Origin: Alopecurus myosuroides
Taxonomy: Eukaryota; Streptophyta; Magnoliopsida; Poales; Poaceae
Assembly: GCA_028641055.1 (NCBI GenBank)
Contig: CM054058.1
Coordinates: 235,269,551-235,333,550, forward strand
Reading direction: 5' to 3'
DNA length: 64,000 nt
A program made the translations under genes and the position numbers. Below, piece after piece: positions 22,911-35,132 of this stretch; positions within the stretch are counted from its first letter, which is position 1, and every line of letters begins with the position of its first letter. The notes beneath the pieces are model-generated. The model made no database searches and was not told where the DNA came from. It worked only from the letters and a program-made list of their open reading frames with translations.

Positions 22911-23514
22911 AAGGATGGCAATTTTAACTGTGGGTACGGGTATTCGCGGGTATTCGACCCGTATGGGCAGGGTATTGGTACACTTTTATACCTATGGGTA
23001 GTACCCGTACCCTACCCGGCAAGTCATGGGTAGGTCATGGGTATCATGTTGTACCCATGGGTATACCCGTATCCTACCCATTTATACTGACATGTGGGCC
23101 ACTTTGGCTATATGTATCTCAGCAGGAAGCAACCCACAAGGTCATGACTCCAGGGTCCAGGCGATGAGGCAAATGGTCGGTCAAAGCGTCCCTGTAATCC
23201 CCTGGTCTTCCAAATCTCCTCAAACTGCAATCACTACTTAATCCTCTCATCTTCCAAATACTCAAATTAAAGAGATTAATTTCCAGCGATGAGGCATAGA
23301 ATTGATCGAACTTTATCAAATGTGCTATCAATGCCTATAATAACTTGTGTACCTATTGCGTATCCTATGGGTACGGGTATCCGCCGGGTATGGATATGAG
23401 TATAGTTTTATACCCATGGGTACGAGTATGGGTAGAGTTTTCCACCCGTTGACAATACGGGTATGGGTATGGCATTGCTCTACCCACCCCATGCCCTACC
23501 CATTGCCATCCTTA
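22910..23514. mobile_element. hAT-like MITE (605 bp) with GGGTAC-type internal repeats
   Basis: The ends are TAAGGATGGCAAT at 22910 and its reverse complement ending at 23514. The flanks are TGTGTGTG on both sides (22902-22909 and 23515-23522), consistent with the 8-bp duplication of hAT elements, though the microsatellite target makes this weaker evidence. Both subterminal regions are built from degenerate GGGTAY/RTACCC units in opposite orientations, giving a long hairpin potential. It encodes no protein. Confidence 0.75.
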
Positions 23515-23522
23515 TGTGTGTG

Positions 23523-23869
23523 GGGGGTGGGGGGGGGGGGGAGTAGACGGCCGTCAGGTTTGTGGCTCGGGTATATCTGTCCCCTGCTCCCGCTGGTCAC
23601 CACTCACTCCCTCACTCTCATCTCTCCTCGTAGCTGCCGCCGCCCGATTTGCTGCCTCGCCACACATTGCCACCATGGTTTGATGGGGAGATGGTGAAGA
23701 ATCACCCAAAGCTCAGCCCCAAGCTCTCAACTATGAGGGGGAAGATGTTAGTAATCGAACCACTCTGTGGATTTTAGAGCTGTGTTTAGCTTCGATCTGT
23801 ACCATGGGCTTGGGATTTTTTTATTAGAGATGGATCTTCTCTTATATATCATTCACGTTTCATTTTTAG
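23523..23869 (+). other. Probable 5' region of the GRF zinc-finger pseudogene
   Basis: A G-rich tract (23523-23542) is followed by a C/T-rich leader-like stretch and ATG codons at 23674 and 23692. The frame from 23692 begins MVKNHPKLSPKLSTM and could be the first exon, spliced near 23747 to the exon at 23870. I could not fix the donor site. Confidence 0.35.
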
Positions 23870-24118
23870 ATCCTGGACACCATGTATGACTCGAATTACT
23901 ATGAGTTAGCCGATGAACTCCATGTGCGTTGTAAACATCAATCAGTAGCGGCAGAATTTGTTTGCTTTGAAGGATGTCACACGGGCAGGAAGTTTTTGGG
24001 ATGCGAGGGCAAGTTTGTGAATGATTATAGATTTTTTATTTTATAGATAAGAAATCATGTTATTGTAGTGCACCAATTAAGGGTTTATGGAGTAATTTGA
24101 TCTCTGTAGGATGATGCT
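23870..24118 (+). pseudogene. GRF-type zinc-finger gene, 5' portion (split by T1)
   Basis: An exon follows the acceptor ATTTTTAG at 23870 and ends at donor GT 24013. It encodes VRCKHQSVAAEFVCFEGCHT then GRKFLGCEGK, the C-x-H, TGR-x-F-x-x-C pattern of GRF-type zinc fingers common in grass gene families of unknown role. The next exon starts after TCTCTGTAG at 24110 (codons D-D-A) and is cut after nine bases by LTR1 of T1. The protein continues at 62290. No function beyond nucleic-acid binding can be suggested, and the family may itself be transposon-associated. Confidence 0.65.
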
Positions 24119-24552
24119 TGTCGGATATATACCGATTAGGGGTATATCAGATAGTGTCCTAAGGTGCCGGATTACCAGGGTGGTCTAATTGGTAGTGGAT
24201 TACGGTCCATTAGGAGGCTCAATAAGCGCGGAAGCCGGATTCTAGAAGAACCCGGACCACGGCCCACGTGGTACGGCTTGGAGTAGAAGGCGGATTCCTT
24301 GCCTTCCAAGTTAGAACTTACCGTAGTCTTCTAGGTTTCCTTTTCTGTAAGCCCTAACCCGGCTATTATATAAAGCTGGACGGGAGAGAAGAAGATACAG
24401 ACAATAAGCTAGAAGCCAACTCGCCGAGAAGTTGATCCTCGTCGAGTAGCTAAACCAACTCACATTGTACTTTGTATACTTCAGTTTTCAGCCCTGATTT
24501 AGTGAGATTGCAGGAGTAGGAACGCCGCCTAGTTGTGACGTACTGAACCTGG
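24119..24552 (+). repeat. LTR1 of T1, lacking its 3' 105 bp
   Basis: It starts TGTCGGATATATACC and carries the TATA box TATTATATAAAG near 24365-24375. It matches LTR3 to GAACCTGG, then passes directly into the primer-binding site. LTR2 and LTR3 continue for about 105-110 bp more, so the 3' end of LTR1 has been deleted. Confidence 0.85.
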
Positions 24553-24553
24553 T

Positions 24554-24571
24554 TGGCGCCCACCGTGGGGC
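24554..24571 (+). promoter_or_regulatory. Primer-binding site of T1
   Basis: TGGCGCCCACCGTGGGGC directly follows LTR1. This sequence is the usual primer site of Tat-type gypsy elements in grasses. I do not assign the tRNA with certainty. Confidence 0.75.
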
Positions 24572-24588
24572 CAGCGACGCCAGGCGTT

Positions 24589-25605
24589 ATGTTTCGATCG
24601 GGGATACTCGGCGGAATTGGCAGTACCATAACTGTCGGAAGCCTGGAATTCGACAACGACGTCGGGCGCTTCCTCGACAACGAATCGTACATGCCAGCAC
24701 ATAATTATCTGGTAAGTGCCTGCGTTTTACCGATTGGATCTGCAAACATCTTAATCGGATTAACTGCAGAAGCAATGGGATTCTATGGTGGAAGCAAATT
24801 TACCCCACCCGCCCTATACCCAGTCGAAGAAGACTATGACGCCGGATTTTTCTCAGATCGCCGATACTCTGCTGAATCTCACTTTATCGGTATGGTGCAA
24901 TCCGAGATCGCCGAAAACACAGATCAGAGCAATCCCGTGGAAGAAGCAGAAGAAAACAATCCCACAATAGAGGTGGAAGATCCGACATCCGTCAATATGA
25001 CGACGAACTCGAAAACTGATTCCGTATTAGCCACCATTGAGGCGAGATTGGAATCAAAACCCGGATCAGACGAACTCGATTCCGAAGATGAAGACGAAGA
25101 TGCTTTCGAAAGAAAGGTTAAATCTCTTCAAGAGGGATTCCATGAAGTACTTATGGCAAAACCGGCTGAAAACACGGATGCCGAAAGTCAGGAAAGCCCT
25201 AAAACACCTCCGCCAGATGAGGAAAAAGAGGATGGCGAAACTACTCCAACGTAGCCGGATGTCAAGGAATTGACAGAAGATGAATCTGGTAAAAAACCTC
25301 CCTCTTCCAAGAAAAGACACAAAGCTTCCAAGAAACTCCAGGATAAACTCCGGAAGAAAAAACTGGCGGATCCAGCCAGCAAAAACCTGGAAGTAGGAGG
25401 AGGAAATGGAGTTAAGCCTGCGGAGAAGAAAGCGAAGGAAATCTCTGTTCCACCAATGTCAGAACAAGACGAACAGGATCTACTTCAAACACCAGTGGGA
25501 CCTCATGAACCCCCTGAAGTGCTGGAAGCCAGGAGACAAGCTCTCCAAAGGCAACAACAACATCTATTCAGAACTCGGGAAAATCTCCAAAAAAAACCAG
25601 GCTGA
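24589..25605 (+). pseudogene. T1 gag-region N-terminal part (acidic then lysine-rich)
   Basis: The first ATG after the primer site is 24589. The frame runs to TAG at 25252-25254 and continues in the same frame from 25255 to TGA at 25603-25605. The first 220 residues are acidic (for example SDELDSEDEDEDAFE), followed by a Lys-rich stretch (KKRHKASKKLQDKLRKKK) and a Gln-rich helix. No known domain is seen. Long, poorly conserved gag N-terminal regions are usual for Tat elements. The stretch 25606-25832 continues in broken frames. Confidence 0.55.
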
Positions 25606-25832
25606 CATTAGTTGCAGCAGGAAGAAATAGAGGAGTACGAGAGAAGGAATAAATCTGGCATTAAACCTACACGGTTACCCGGAATCGCAAGACCGGAAGT
25701 ACTGCCCCAAAGGAATGGTTCCAAAACCCGGCCTGGCAAAAGCAAGTAAACGACACTGATGCCAGGGGCGAACCTATATACAAAACCGCAGCAGAAAACG
25801 CGGAAGCTGCATTCGCCATCCTCAACAATGAT

Positions 25833-27077
25833 ATGTACTCCAATGGCGAAAAGCTTCAAGGGGTGTATGCTTTCTTAGGAAAGGCATTGCAACAACAACA
25901 GCGAGGGCAGGCAAGATCAGGGAAGTTGCACGACGACTCAGCCCTATGCAAAACAGCCACATGCGCCGCTGGAGCACCAGGACCTGAAGAACTTGGAGAT
26001 TCAAGCAATTCAAAAGAGAAGAAAGGAGATCCGAGAAAGGACAAGAAAAAGCCCGATAATAAGGATGCAGCGTCCAGAACCGGATCCCATTTGCCGAAAG
26101 ATGGAATTAATCCCCGAGATCGGGAAGAACAAAACCGGAAAGACGGAAAAGCAATGCCGCCTCCGAGACGCCCTGCTGAAAAAGCCGGAAGACATGACAT
26201 TCCTCACAGGCGTGAGAGATTCCGTACGCCTCCTAGGAATAAGGAAAGACACCGGAGTAGAACTCCATCTTATTCCAAAGGGCACGATAACGGAGGAAAT
26301 AGAGACAATCCTAGAAAAGCACGTTCGCGCAACAATGGAAAAGAAAGGAACAGATCTCCTTCTATCCATTCAGCCGGTAGATACTCCGTACACGCCGACA
26401 GAGCGGAAAGAATTGATCTATACTTCGGACCTAAGTGTTTCACTGACAGGATCCGAAGAATAACTCTACATTCTGGCTTTGCCAAAGTTGATCCAACATA
26501 CCAAAAATATACCGGCAGTACAAACCCGGATACCTGGCTCTCAGACTATTACACAGCCGTCTAGATTAACAATAGGATAGATCTAGAGGCAATAAAATTC
26601 CTCCCCCTTATGTTACTGGATGGAGCCAGAGACTGGATCAACGGTCTTCCGTCAAGGACCGTTGACAACTGGGATGATATGGCTAGAGGTTTTACTCAGC
26701 ACTTTCGGGGAACTTACAAACGGCCCAACAACATCAACCAGCTAAACCGCTGCACCCAGTTTGAAGATGAACCATACGTGGATTTTATCTCAAGGTGGAC
26801 TGCAATGAAGAACAGTTGTTCTGGAGTAACTGACGTACAATCAATGCATGCTTTCGTCAATGGCTTAAAACTCGGAATCATACCATTCATGATCGGTTCA
26901 AAAAAGCATAAAGATCTCGAATCTATGCTTACAACTGCAAATGAGCACGCAGCGGCCGAAGATGACATCAGAGAGAGAGGTGGAAATATTGACACTTTGA
27001 TTCAAGCCAAACAGACCCCTCGCCCTGAGAAAAAAGCCACTCCAGAAGTGCAGCAAAACCCAAAGAAGTTAACATAG
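25833..27077 (+). pseudogene. T1 gag core (retrotransposon gag domain), frameshifted and interrupted
   Basis: The first piece (25833-26564) is very rich in Lys/Arg/Asp and ends with the start of the gag domain (SGFAKVDPTYQKYTGSTNPD, then TWLSDYYTAV). After a stop at 26562-26564 the domain continues at 26610-27077 with LLDGARDWINGLP, WDDMARGFTQHFRGTYKRP and QFEDEPYVDFISRW. These are hallmark positions of the plant retrotransposon gag (capsid) domain. In the element's life cycle it would form the particle that packages its RNA. Intact capsid is not possible with these stops. Confidence 0.75.
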
Positions 27078-27237
27078 CCTTTGGAAAGGAAAATGGGAGC
27101 AAATGCAAAGGACGGAGCACAGAACCGATCGCCTACACAAAAGAGGAGTGGGAAAGAATTAAGTCGGAAAACTGTGTCCACCATTCGCAATTCGGAAACC
27201 CACCCATACTAACGCACAATGCCGGCTCAACAAGCAT

Positions 27238-27741
27238 ATGAAAGGCAGTGCAGGATCCGGAAGCAAATGGAAGAGTTCCAAGAGGAAATTCCCCAAGCAA
27301 AAGCTAGAAGCTGAAAAAGAAGACAACGAATCGGACACTGATAAAAAAATCCAGGAACAACAGCGAAAAGGCGAGCCTAAGTTTCCGAGAGTCGACGGAG
27401 AATGCAACCTAACTTTCCTGGCAACTCCATCAGCAAAGGTGGCAAAGAGGACACTTCGAGAAATAAACGCGGTTGTCCCACCAACCCCGAAATTCTTGAA
27501 GTACTCAAATACACCAATTACCTGGGATCAGTCTGATCATCCCGGAAATATCCCAGAACCCGACACACAAGCTCTAGTTGTAAGTCCAATTGTTCAAAAC
27601 ACTAGGCTAAAAAGAGTGTTGATGGATGGAGGATCCAACATCAACATAATATATCTGGATACATTGAAGCATCTGCGAATCTTCGAGACCCATCTCAATC
27701 ATAGCAACATACGTTTTCACGGCATCGTTCCTGGAAGGTAA
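27238..27741 (+). pseudogene. T1 aspartic protease region
   Basis: The frame includes NLTFLATPSAKVAKRTLRE and, near the end, LKRVLMDGGSNINIIYLD. The D-G-G-S active-site loop and the following hydrophobic strand are those of a Ty3/gypsy aspartic protease, which cleaves the polyprotein. The first half is Lys/Glu-rich linker. A TAA at 27739-27741 interrupts the protease fold before its C-terminal half, which continues downstream as HAILGRPAFAKF. Confidence 0.7.
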
Positions 27742-28824
27742 GCACGATCCCTAGGAGAAATTTCCCTAGATGTAACCTTTGGAGAGAAAGAGCATTTTCG
27801 TCAGGAAAAAGTCTCCTTCGAGGTTGTGTCGTTCGAAAGTGTGTATCATGCAATACTCGGACGTCCAGCTTTCGCCAAGTTCATGGAAAGATCATGTTAT
27901 ATCTATAACAAGCTGAAGATGCCAGGACCCAAAGGAGGAGTAATCACTATAAAGGGAGACTTCAAATTGGCAAACGAGCTAGAAAAAGAAAACGCCCTTT
28001 GCGCAGAAAAAGTGATAGCAAAGGAAGAACTGAAGGAGCTGGCAAAAGAAGTATCGTCGACAGAAATTCCGGTAAGAAAAGAAAGCCGGAAGCCAGCAGA
28101 CAGCTTCAAAGCTTCCGAGAATACAAGACAAGTTATCCTAATTCCCAAAGATCCGACAAAATTTATCGCAGTGGGAACTGGGATGACCGAAAAATAGGAA
28201 AGCGAGCTCATCAAGTTCCTCCGTGAGAACTGGGATATTTTTGCATGGTGTCCAGCTGACATGCCAGGCGTACCCAGGGAATTTGTTGAGCACTAACTCA
28301 AGGTGATTCCAGGATCTAAACCCGTCAAACAAGGTCTCCGTCGATTTGACGGAAGAAGACGGAAGGCTATCGGCAAGGAGATTATCCGGCTATTAGCAGC
28401 CGATTTTATCCGGGAAGTTATACATACTGAATGGTCTGCAAACCCAGTATTAGTCCCGAAGAAAGATAGTACTGTTCTTAGATGTGTATAGATTACACCG
28501 GCCTGAACAAATTGTGTCCAAAAGATAGATTTGCGTTACCGCGAATCGATCAAATAATAGATGCCACTGCCGACTCTGAGCTTTTATGCTTTTTGGATGC
28601 TTATTCCAGGTACCATTAGATACGTATGAAGGAAGAAGACCAAATCAAAACCTCCTTCATAACCCCGTTATGGAACATACTACTACATAACCATGCCTTT
28701 TGGCTTGAAGAACGTAGGCGCAACCTACCAGCGTTGCATGCAACGATGTTTGCATAGTCAGATCGGCAAAAATGTCCACGTCTACATGGACGAAATTGCC
28801 GTCATTTCCAAGGAAAAGGACACA
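27742..28824 (+). pseudogene. T1 protease C-terminus, linker and reverse-transcriptase N-terminus, cut by S
   Basis: In order: the protease end (YHAILGRPAFAKF, near 27845), a Lys/Glu-rich linker, and the reverse-transcriptase fingers (KQGLRRFDGRRRKAIGKEII; EWSANPVLVPKKDS). After further stops and a frameshift comes FGLKNVGATYQRCMQRC. The catalytic motif reads YMDEIAV where T2 has YVDDIAV, so the second catalytic Asp is replaced by Glu. Stops occur at about 28195, 28294 and 28489. The gene ends abruptly at 28824, where element S begins. All of this overlaps in homology with the start of T2 (43309). Confidence 0.8.
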
Positions 28825-31800
28825 TGTAACAGCCCAATTTTTGGAAGACATGAAAAACTTGTTTTCAATAACCCAAAAATCAGGGCCAACAAAAAACTTT
28901 TTAATATGTTTGACTAATGATTGTGTTTCTTTTCTATTTGCTTGTTGTATGTGTTTGTGTTTATTAACAACTAACATTAAAACCAATGATCATAACTTTA
29001 TTAAAACACAACCCTTGTGATCAAGTCATGACAAGAAAACTTATCATCCACATCCATCACCCTCTTTTGGCAAAAACCTTTTTGAAAATGTTTTGATTTT
29101 AGAAGAAACCCAAAGTCCATGTTCTGAGAAAATAAAAGATAATTTCCAAAACTATATGAAAAGTATTTTTGAGCTAATCATTTCCAAATTGTTTTCAACC
29201 AAGATGTTTTTGCAAGTATTTCAAAAACTCCTTCTCACTTCCTTCTTTTGCAAAAACAATAAGAGGGGATTATGTTACCCCTGTGTTTTACCTCAATTCT
29301 ATTCTTTTGGAAATAACAAGCTTTGAGTTGAACCTCTTTACAAAATCCTCTTGTCATTGTGTGACTTGATCACTACCTAAAATTAACACTTGAGAAAAAC
29401 ATCCTGGAAATTAAATTGAAGAACACAGTTGTCTGAGTGATCTTTTGTGACTTGTTATTTTATCTGCTTGTTGTGTGATCTTATCTTGTGTTTGCTAGAA
29501 GTATTTATTCCTGTTTTTTGATTAATGTGTGCTGTTCTATTAAAATAAAACCTATTAATAACAAGATCAAGCATCTATATCATATTCCATCACATGTCCA
29601 TTTTATCCTCTACTTTCCTAAAAACTTCCAACTTTGGAGACATGCTCTTATGTCCAATTTTTGTTCTATTCACCAATGCATAATCATAAATATCTTTGTC
29701 TATATCTATGATATCTATACAAGTTGTTATTATGGATATTGAAACACATTGGTATCTCTTTTCAAAGTCCTTTAGAAGGCATCCCTAAATATTGATCATA
29801 TCCCTGTTATCTTGATGCACTTTTTCTGTGTTACTCAAAATAACTCCTCATTGTTTTCAGGCCAATGAACCTACCCTTGTCATCTCCATGACCTATACAT
29901 CACCTCCATATGGTCCATTTATTTTCCAATGGCCATTTAATTATTCTTCTCTCATGGTTTTTATCCTATTAAATAAACTCCTGTTTTCACCCTTTTTCCA
30001 CTTGGTGTCTCAAATATTTTCAAAAGAGTTGTTTATTAAAAATCACTTTTGAGACCTGTATTATGTACTCTCTCATCCCAACTAAAAAATATTTGTTTTA
30101 AAATCATTTTACTATTTACTATTTTCCATTTTCCAAAAGGCCAGAAATGGACTTTTAAATGTTTTGTGAAGAAAAGTATTTCCTAAAATCTTGGAAAAAT
30201 TACCCAACATGCCTATAGTCATGTGGGATTGATTTTTATAAAAACATTTGATAGTTGTGTTGAAAATTTTGGAGAAAACATTTAAAAACTGTTTCTGCCA
30301 TTTTTGAATTTCCAAAATTTTGTGAAAGAAAAGTTTTCATAAAAACTTGAGACCACCATCCCTAGACTCCATTTTTGATTATATATCCAATGGGAATGAG
30401 TTTGCACACATGTTCTATTCAAATTATTTGTGAAAACAATCAAAAACCACTTCTGGTTATTCTGGACATGGTTGAGTTGTTGCATGTCCTGGCCAATCAT
30501 TGTACTCTCTCCACCTCTCTCTTGTTCTGAGCAGTAGTAAATATCTCCCTTGACCTCCTGGACATGGTCTACCTTCCCCTACACCGCTCTCTCTTCCTCT
30601 AGCTCAGCCACCAACATAGGGACAAGGATGGTGATCACCACCCATTTATCTAACCCACTCCCTTAGGCCATTCCAGGCCGAGCCCCTGCGCCACAGGAAT
30701 CCTAGTGCAACATGTGAGCTCCCTGGAAGAGCCCTCCCCCTCTCCTTGTCTCTTTCCCCCTCGGCCATGAGCTGGCCATGGTGTCCAGAGCACCCTCGCC
30801 ACGTCGCTCGTGTTCCAACACCTGGGAAGCATGCCGATCCTCGTGGCCTCGTCACTCACCTTCACGAGCCTCCCAGGAACACACCAGTGCCTTCCGTTTC
30901 CCTCCTCTCGCTCTCATTCCCCTCCTTCTTACTATCAAACACCTTCGGGTGCCGGGCACTCGCTATCGATTGCCGACACTCCCATGCCTCTCCTGACCCC
31001 TTCTCTCGCCAGGATCAATCTCTCACCATGCCCTACTGCCTTGGCAACCTCGAACCCAAAGAAATATATGAGAGCATCTCGCTCGCACGCCGGCCGTGGC
31101 CACCATGCACGCCGGGCGCCGAGCCACGAGGCCAGGACTCTCCAAGCCGTCGCCTTGATCTTCTCCATGCCTAGACACCTCCAATACTCCCTAAACGCAC
31201 TTATATAACAAAAGCCCCATCCCTCCCTCTCCAAATCACCGGATTCGAGCTCGACTTCGCCGTGGATGAGCACCCCGTCAAGCCACATATTCGGGCTATC
31301 TCCAGTCGTTCCGTTTTCTCCCCCACACTCCTTGAGATTCCGCAAAGGTCAAGCCCCTCTTAATCTGTACTCTTATTCCATGCAGGGGCGTCGCCATCCA
31401 TGGCATGGCCGGGTGCCACGGGTTCCCGCCGAACTCCGGTTGGGAGTCTTCCCCTGCAGGCACCGATGGGGGCATCAGCTTCGCGCCACCGCCCTGGTCC
31501 TCCTCGACCTTCCGGTGCATCTCGGAGACCTCCAGAGGGGCGTGCGGCGAATCTCCAGAGAGGCTCCGCCCCTGGCCGCCGTCCCGGTCCTTTTCCGCCG
31601 CCACCTCTTGGTCCTCGCCGATGGACACTGACGTGGCGAGATCTCAGCCGCTGGATCCCCATCCAACGGAAACATACCCCTTCGGGGCAAGTAAGCCACT
31701 GACCGGTGGACCCTATAGAGCTCACGCGTCAGAGGTTTGACTTCCTCCGCTGGCAGGAGATCTACTCGCGGGCCGGCCCATTGCCGTGCAGCTCTCTTCC

Positions 31801-34800
31801 CGCCTGGCCTGTCTCCGTCTGGCCCAGCTCCTTGCCAGATCCGTCCCTTTTACCTTTTTCTGCAGGTTTTTTTTTCCTGAGCATCTGTTTCTAGCTGTTT
31901 ACTTTAATTCAAACTAAAAATGTTAACAACTGAATCATGCCAAACTAAAAATCACAGATGTAGATCTACATTTTCCTAACCACCTCCAACTTGCAGATCA
32001 ATGTTTTGTGCTTTATTTTAGGAGAAATAAAATAAATGGCAGAAGCACTCATTAACACCATTTATTTAATAACTTGAGTTTTATGTATCCAAAACATGAA
32101 AACTCAACTGTTCTGAGTATCCCTTGAAAATCTCTATCTGTGTCAATTTACCTTGTGTTGACTTGAGCTGTGGTGTGAAAGTGACATGCATGTTAATTTT
32201 AGACCAGAAAGCACTTATGTGAATTGTTTAATTTTATTGGTGATGATTTTTGAAGTGAATCCAATTGTGTTGGTTTGCTAGTGACTAGGAGCACCTTATA
32301 CTAGATTTTCATGATTTTAGGAGTTACAGAATAGAATTGGTGCAATATTTAGTGTTTAGCCATTTTCTGCATAATATTGCTATGCCTTTATTAAATTGTG
32401 TGTTATATTGTTTTTGTTATAAAAGTTATTCCTAGCATGTGTAAGGTATTAATACATAATTGATATGTGTTTTGAGTGAATCATTAGCATGATAGGGTTT
32501 GGGTGTGGAAAATCATGGTTGTTATGGTTTTATTCTCATAGGGTGTTTTTCCTAGTAATAATAGGTTAAATTATGTTATTCTTCATATTGCTATGACTAT
32601 TTGAATAAATGCTTTAGTATTGTTTTCCATAGCATGGCTACTGTTATTTTACCATACTATACTTTCTTGCATGCTTGAGTGAGCTCTAGATCAAATTGGC
32701 ATGCTATGATAGTTTTAGGTGATTTTCTGCTATAATTAGTTATTTGCATGATTGATTTTTGAGGCATTGATTAGATTGTTAGTTTTATATTACTAGCATG
32801 TTTAGGTGTTGTTTTCTCTGTTACTTGGATGCTATCTTACAGATACATCATGTTAGAATAAATCTTGTTTGATGATCTCTTATAGTTATGCATGTCTGCT
32901 TGCCTAAATAGCCTTTTTTCATGTCTAGTTTTAACAGTTGTTTTGCTCCATGATTATTTTCATGTATTAAGTGATGACATGATATGATTGGTATTGTTTT
33001 GTATCTGTTATTAGGTTTGTTAGATACTGGTTATATTAATTCTCTATGTTTATAAAAGCAGGTGTTACTATGGGCTTGTAGTATTGCTTGTTATTATTTT
33101 CCTATGCATGTGTATGTGTTCCTAGGTTTTTTTCTTGTTATTTTGCTCATCCTCATGAATGACCAAAGAGTCATTTAACCTTATTTGAGCATGATATGAG
33201 AGTGGCACACCCACTGAACTCATGCCATTTTGGTTGAGGATCCATAGCACCTATTCTAGTGTTATTCGTGTGTATTGTCTGTGCCTGTTTTGCTTGTTGG
33301 TGTGCACCCTAGTAATATTGTTTGTGAGTGTACTTGTTTGATGAAATGCTTGCTGTATGTTTACTTTTTGTAAAGTGCTTTCCTTTGTTTGGTTCTGATT
33401 GGGTGTTTTCCTTTTTGTGTTTACGACGTTAGATAACGAAGACGGTATTATTTCCCGGAGAGGTTTTTATTGCAACTCTTGTTTATTTCAAGAGCAAGAC
33501 CAAGACCAGTGCCAAGGCAAGCCATTCTAAATGCTTGCTGTTGTTTTACTTATCATTATCTATCATGCATGTTTTACTTCTAAAGTTTTACAAAAGTTTG
33601 ATTAAAAAAAAACTATTCTTTTAAGTGGACTATACCACTATCTGTTTTATGTATCCAATCTGCTATATCCACTATATAATCTTGGTGTTACCAAGCCCTT
33701 TAGATATTTTAGTATCATAACTTAACCAACTTAATTCCCCTAGTGGACATTTTAACTTGATGTTTTTGGAAAGCAAAAGCTTGGAAAAACCCCCGAGGAA
33801 AGGTGGGACCTTGTCCGAGGGAGGTTTGTGAAGAAGGAAATGTTTTCGACTTGTTTTCCAAAAAATGACACATAACCTAGTCTTCGCCGGACAACCAAGC
33901 CGTGCTGCCACATTACCCCAATATGGGAACGGGGTCTAGGTAATTGCTTGTCGGTGTTAGTCCGTGTCTACCTCAAAGTGCTATAGGGGTTAGAGTCCCC
34001 CGAACCGAATTGTCGCCGGGAGGGAGAAACGGGACATTCACAGTGTGGGATTAAGTTCACTACCGGTTGCAGCAATTGGGTCTCCTGCCATGGCGGTGTG
34101 TTGTCAGGGGAAACCGGATCGATACGGCTGACTCACTCGGTGCCGGGGAGAACAAACCCAGTTGAAGAGGTAGCCATTTACTAGCACTGACATAGTGGAT
34201 GGTTAGGACCAGTTATCCGATGTTTGCATACTGTCTCGGACAGTCCATGGTTGTTCACGGCGGATGTACTGGATCTTGTGGATTGTGTACACCTCTGTAG
34301 AGTAAAACTATTCAGAATAGCCGCGTCCTCGGATATGAACAGTTGAATGGCCATGTAGCTAGCATTGTGTCAATGTTTTCAAAAAGCTGGAAAAGTGTTT
34401 TGGAACTTGTACCTGGGAGGTACGTTGAAAGGGAATTATTGTACCTTTGAGGTACCAGATAAATGATGATCTTAAAGATGTGTTTTTCCAAGAAGTTTTG
34501 CAAAGAGAAATGTTTTCTTGATTTAGAATGCTTTATCAAAACCTTGTGGACATGTTATATCTACAAGAGAAATGAAATATCTTTTGAAGTATCTTCTTCA
34601 ACAAAGAAAAATAAAACTTGTGCAACTATGATGGGTCTTAAATTCATCATGGCTAGTTGAACCCTAATTAAAGCCTTCCTACCACCTATATATATGCATG
34701 CTTGCATGTTTAGCTTTCATTTGGGGTGGCTTGCAAGAGTACATTCAAACGTACTCATATTGGTTTCGTCCCTGGCTATTGTCTTAGCCAGACTTTGAGC

Positions 34801-35132
34801 AGAAAACCGGAGAACCTGAAGAAGATGGTGTCGCTGACGGCTATGCAAACTAGAAACGTCTCCGAGTCAGTAGCCTGTAGGTAGTCAAGGCGTGACTTGG
34901 GTTTACCACGAGTGTGTTTTTCAGCCTTCCGCTGTTTTTAGTGTGTGTTCCTGCCCTGCGTGGCAGTTGTTTTCAACTGAGTCAAGTGACCAGTTGTGTA
35001 AGCCGTGTATTCGTGTAGTGGATGTTGTAATCTGAAATGCCAAATCGAGTATGTTGTTCACGACTAAATGATCATGGGATCGTGAATGTATGCATACTGG
35101 AGGTCTCGGACTGCTAGTCTGGGGTCCCCACA
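28825..35132 (+). repeat. 5' LTR of S (6.3 kb)
   Basis: It begins TGTAACAGCCCAATTTTTGG and ends GGGGTCCCCACA before the primer site. The first 1.3 kb is repeated at 41989-43287 with only about 1% differences by eye, indicating a recent insertion. A GC-rich block (about 30640-31860) with a TATATAAC box near 31202 looks promoter-like; 31900-33400 is AT-rich. The many short frames here lack domains and are not called as genes. A further insertion hidden in this LTR cannot be excluded because the second copy is truncated. Confidence 0.75.

Noticed and set aside
22658..22912. 84-codon ORF ending in Cys-Val repeats
   Set aside because: The end is translation of the GT microsatellite; the rest is low complexity.
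30746..31740. Cluster of 100-140-codon frames on both strands
   Set aside because: Overlapping GC-driven open frames inside the promoter-like part of the S LTR; no conserved motif.
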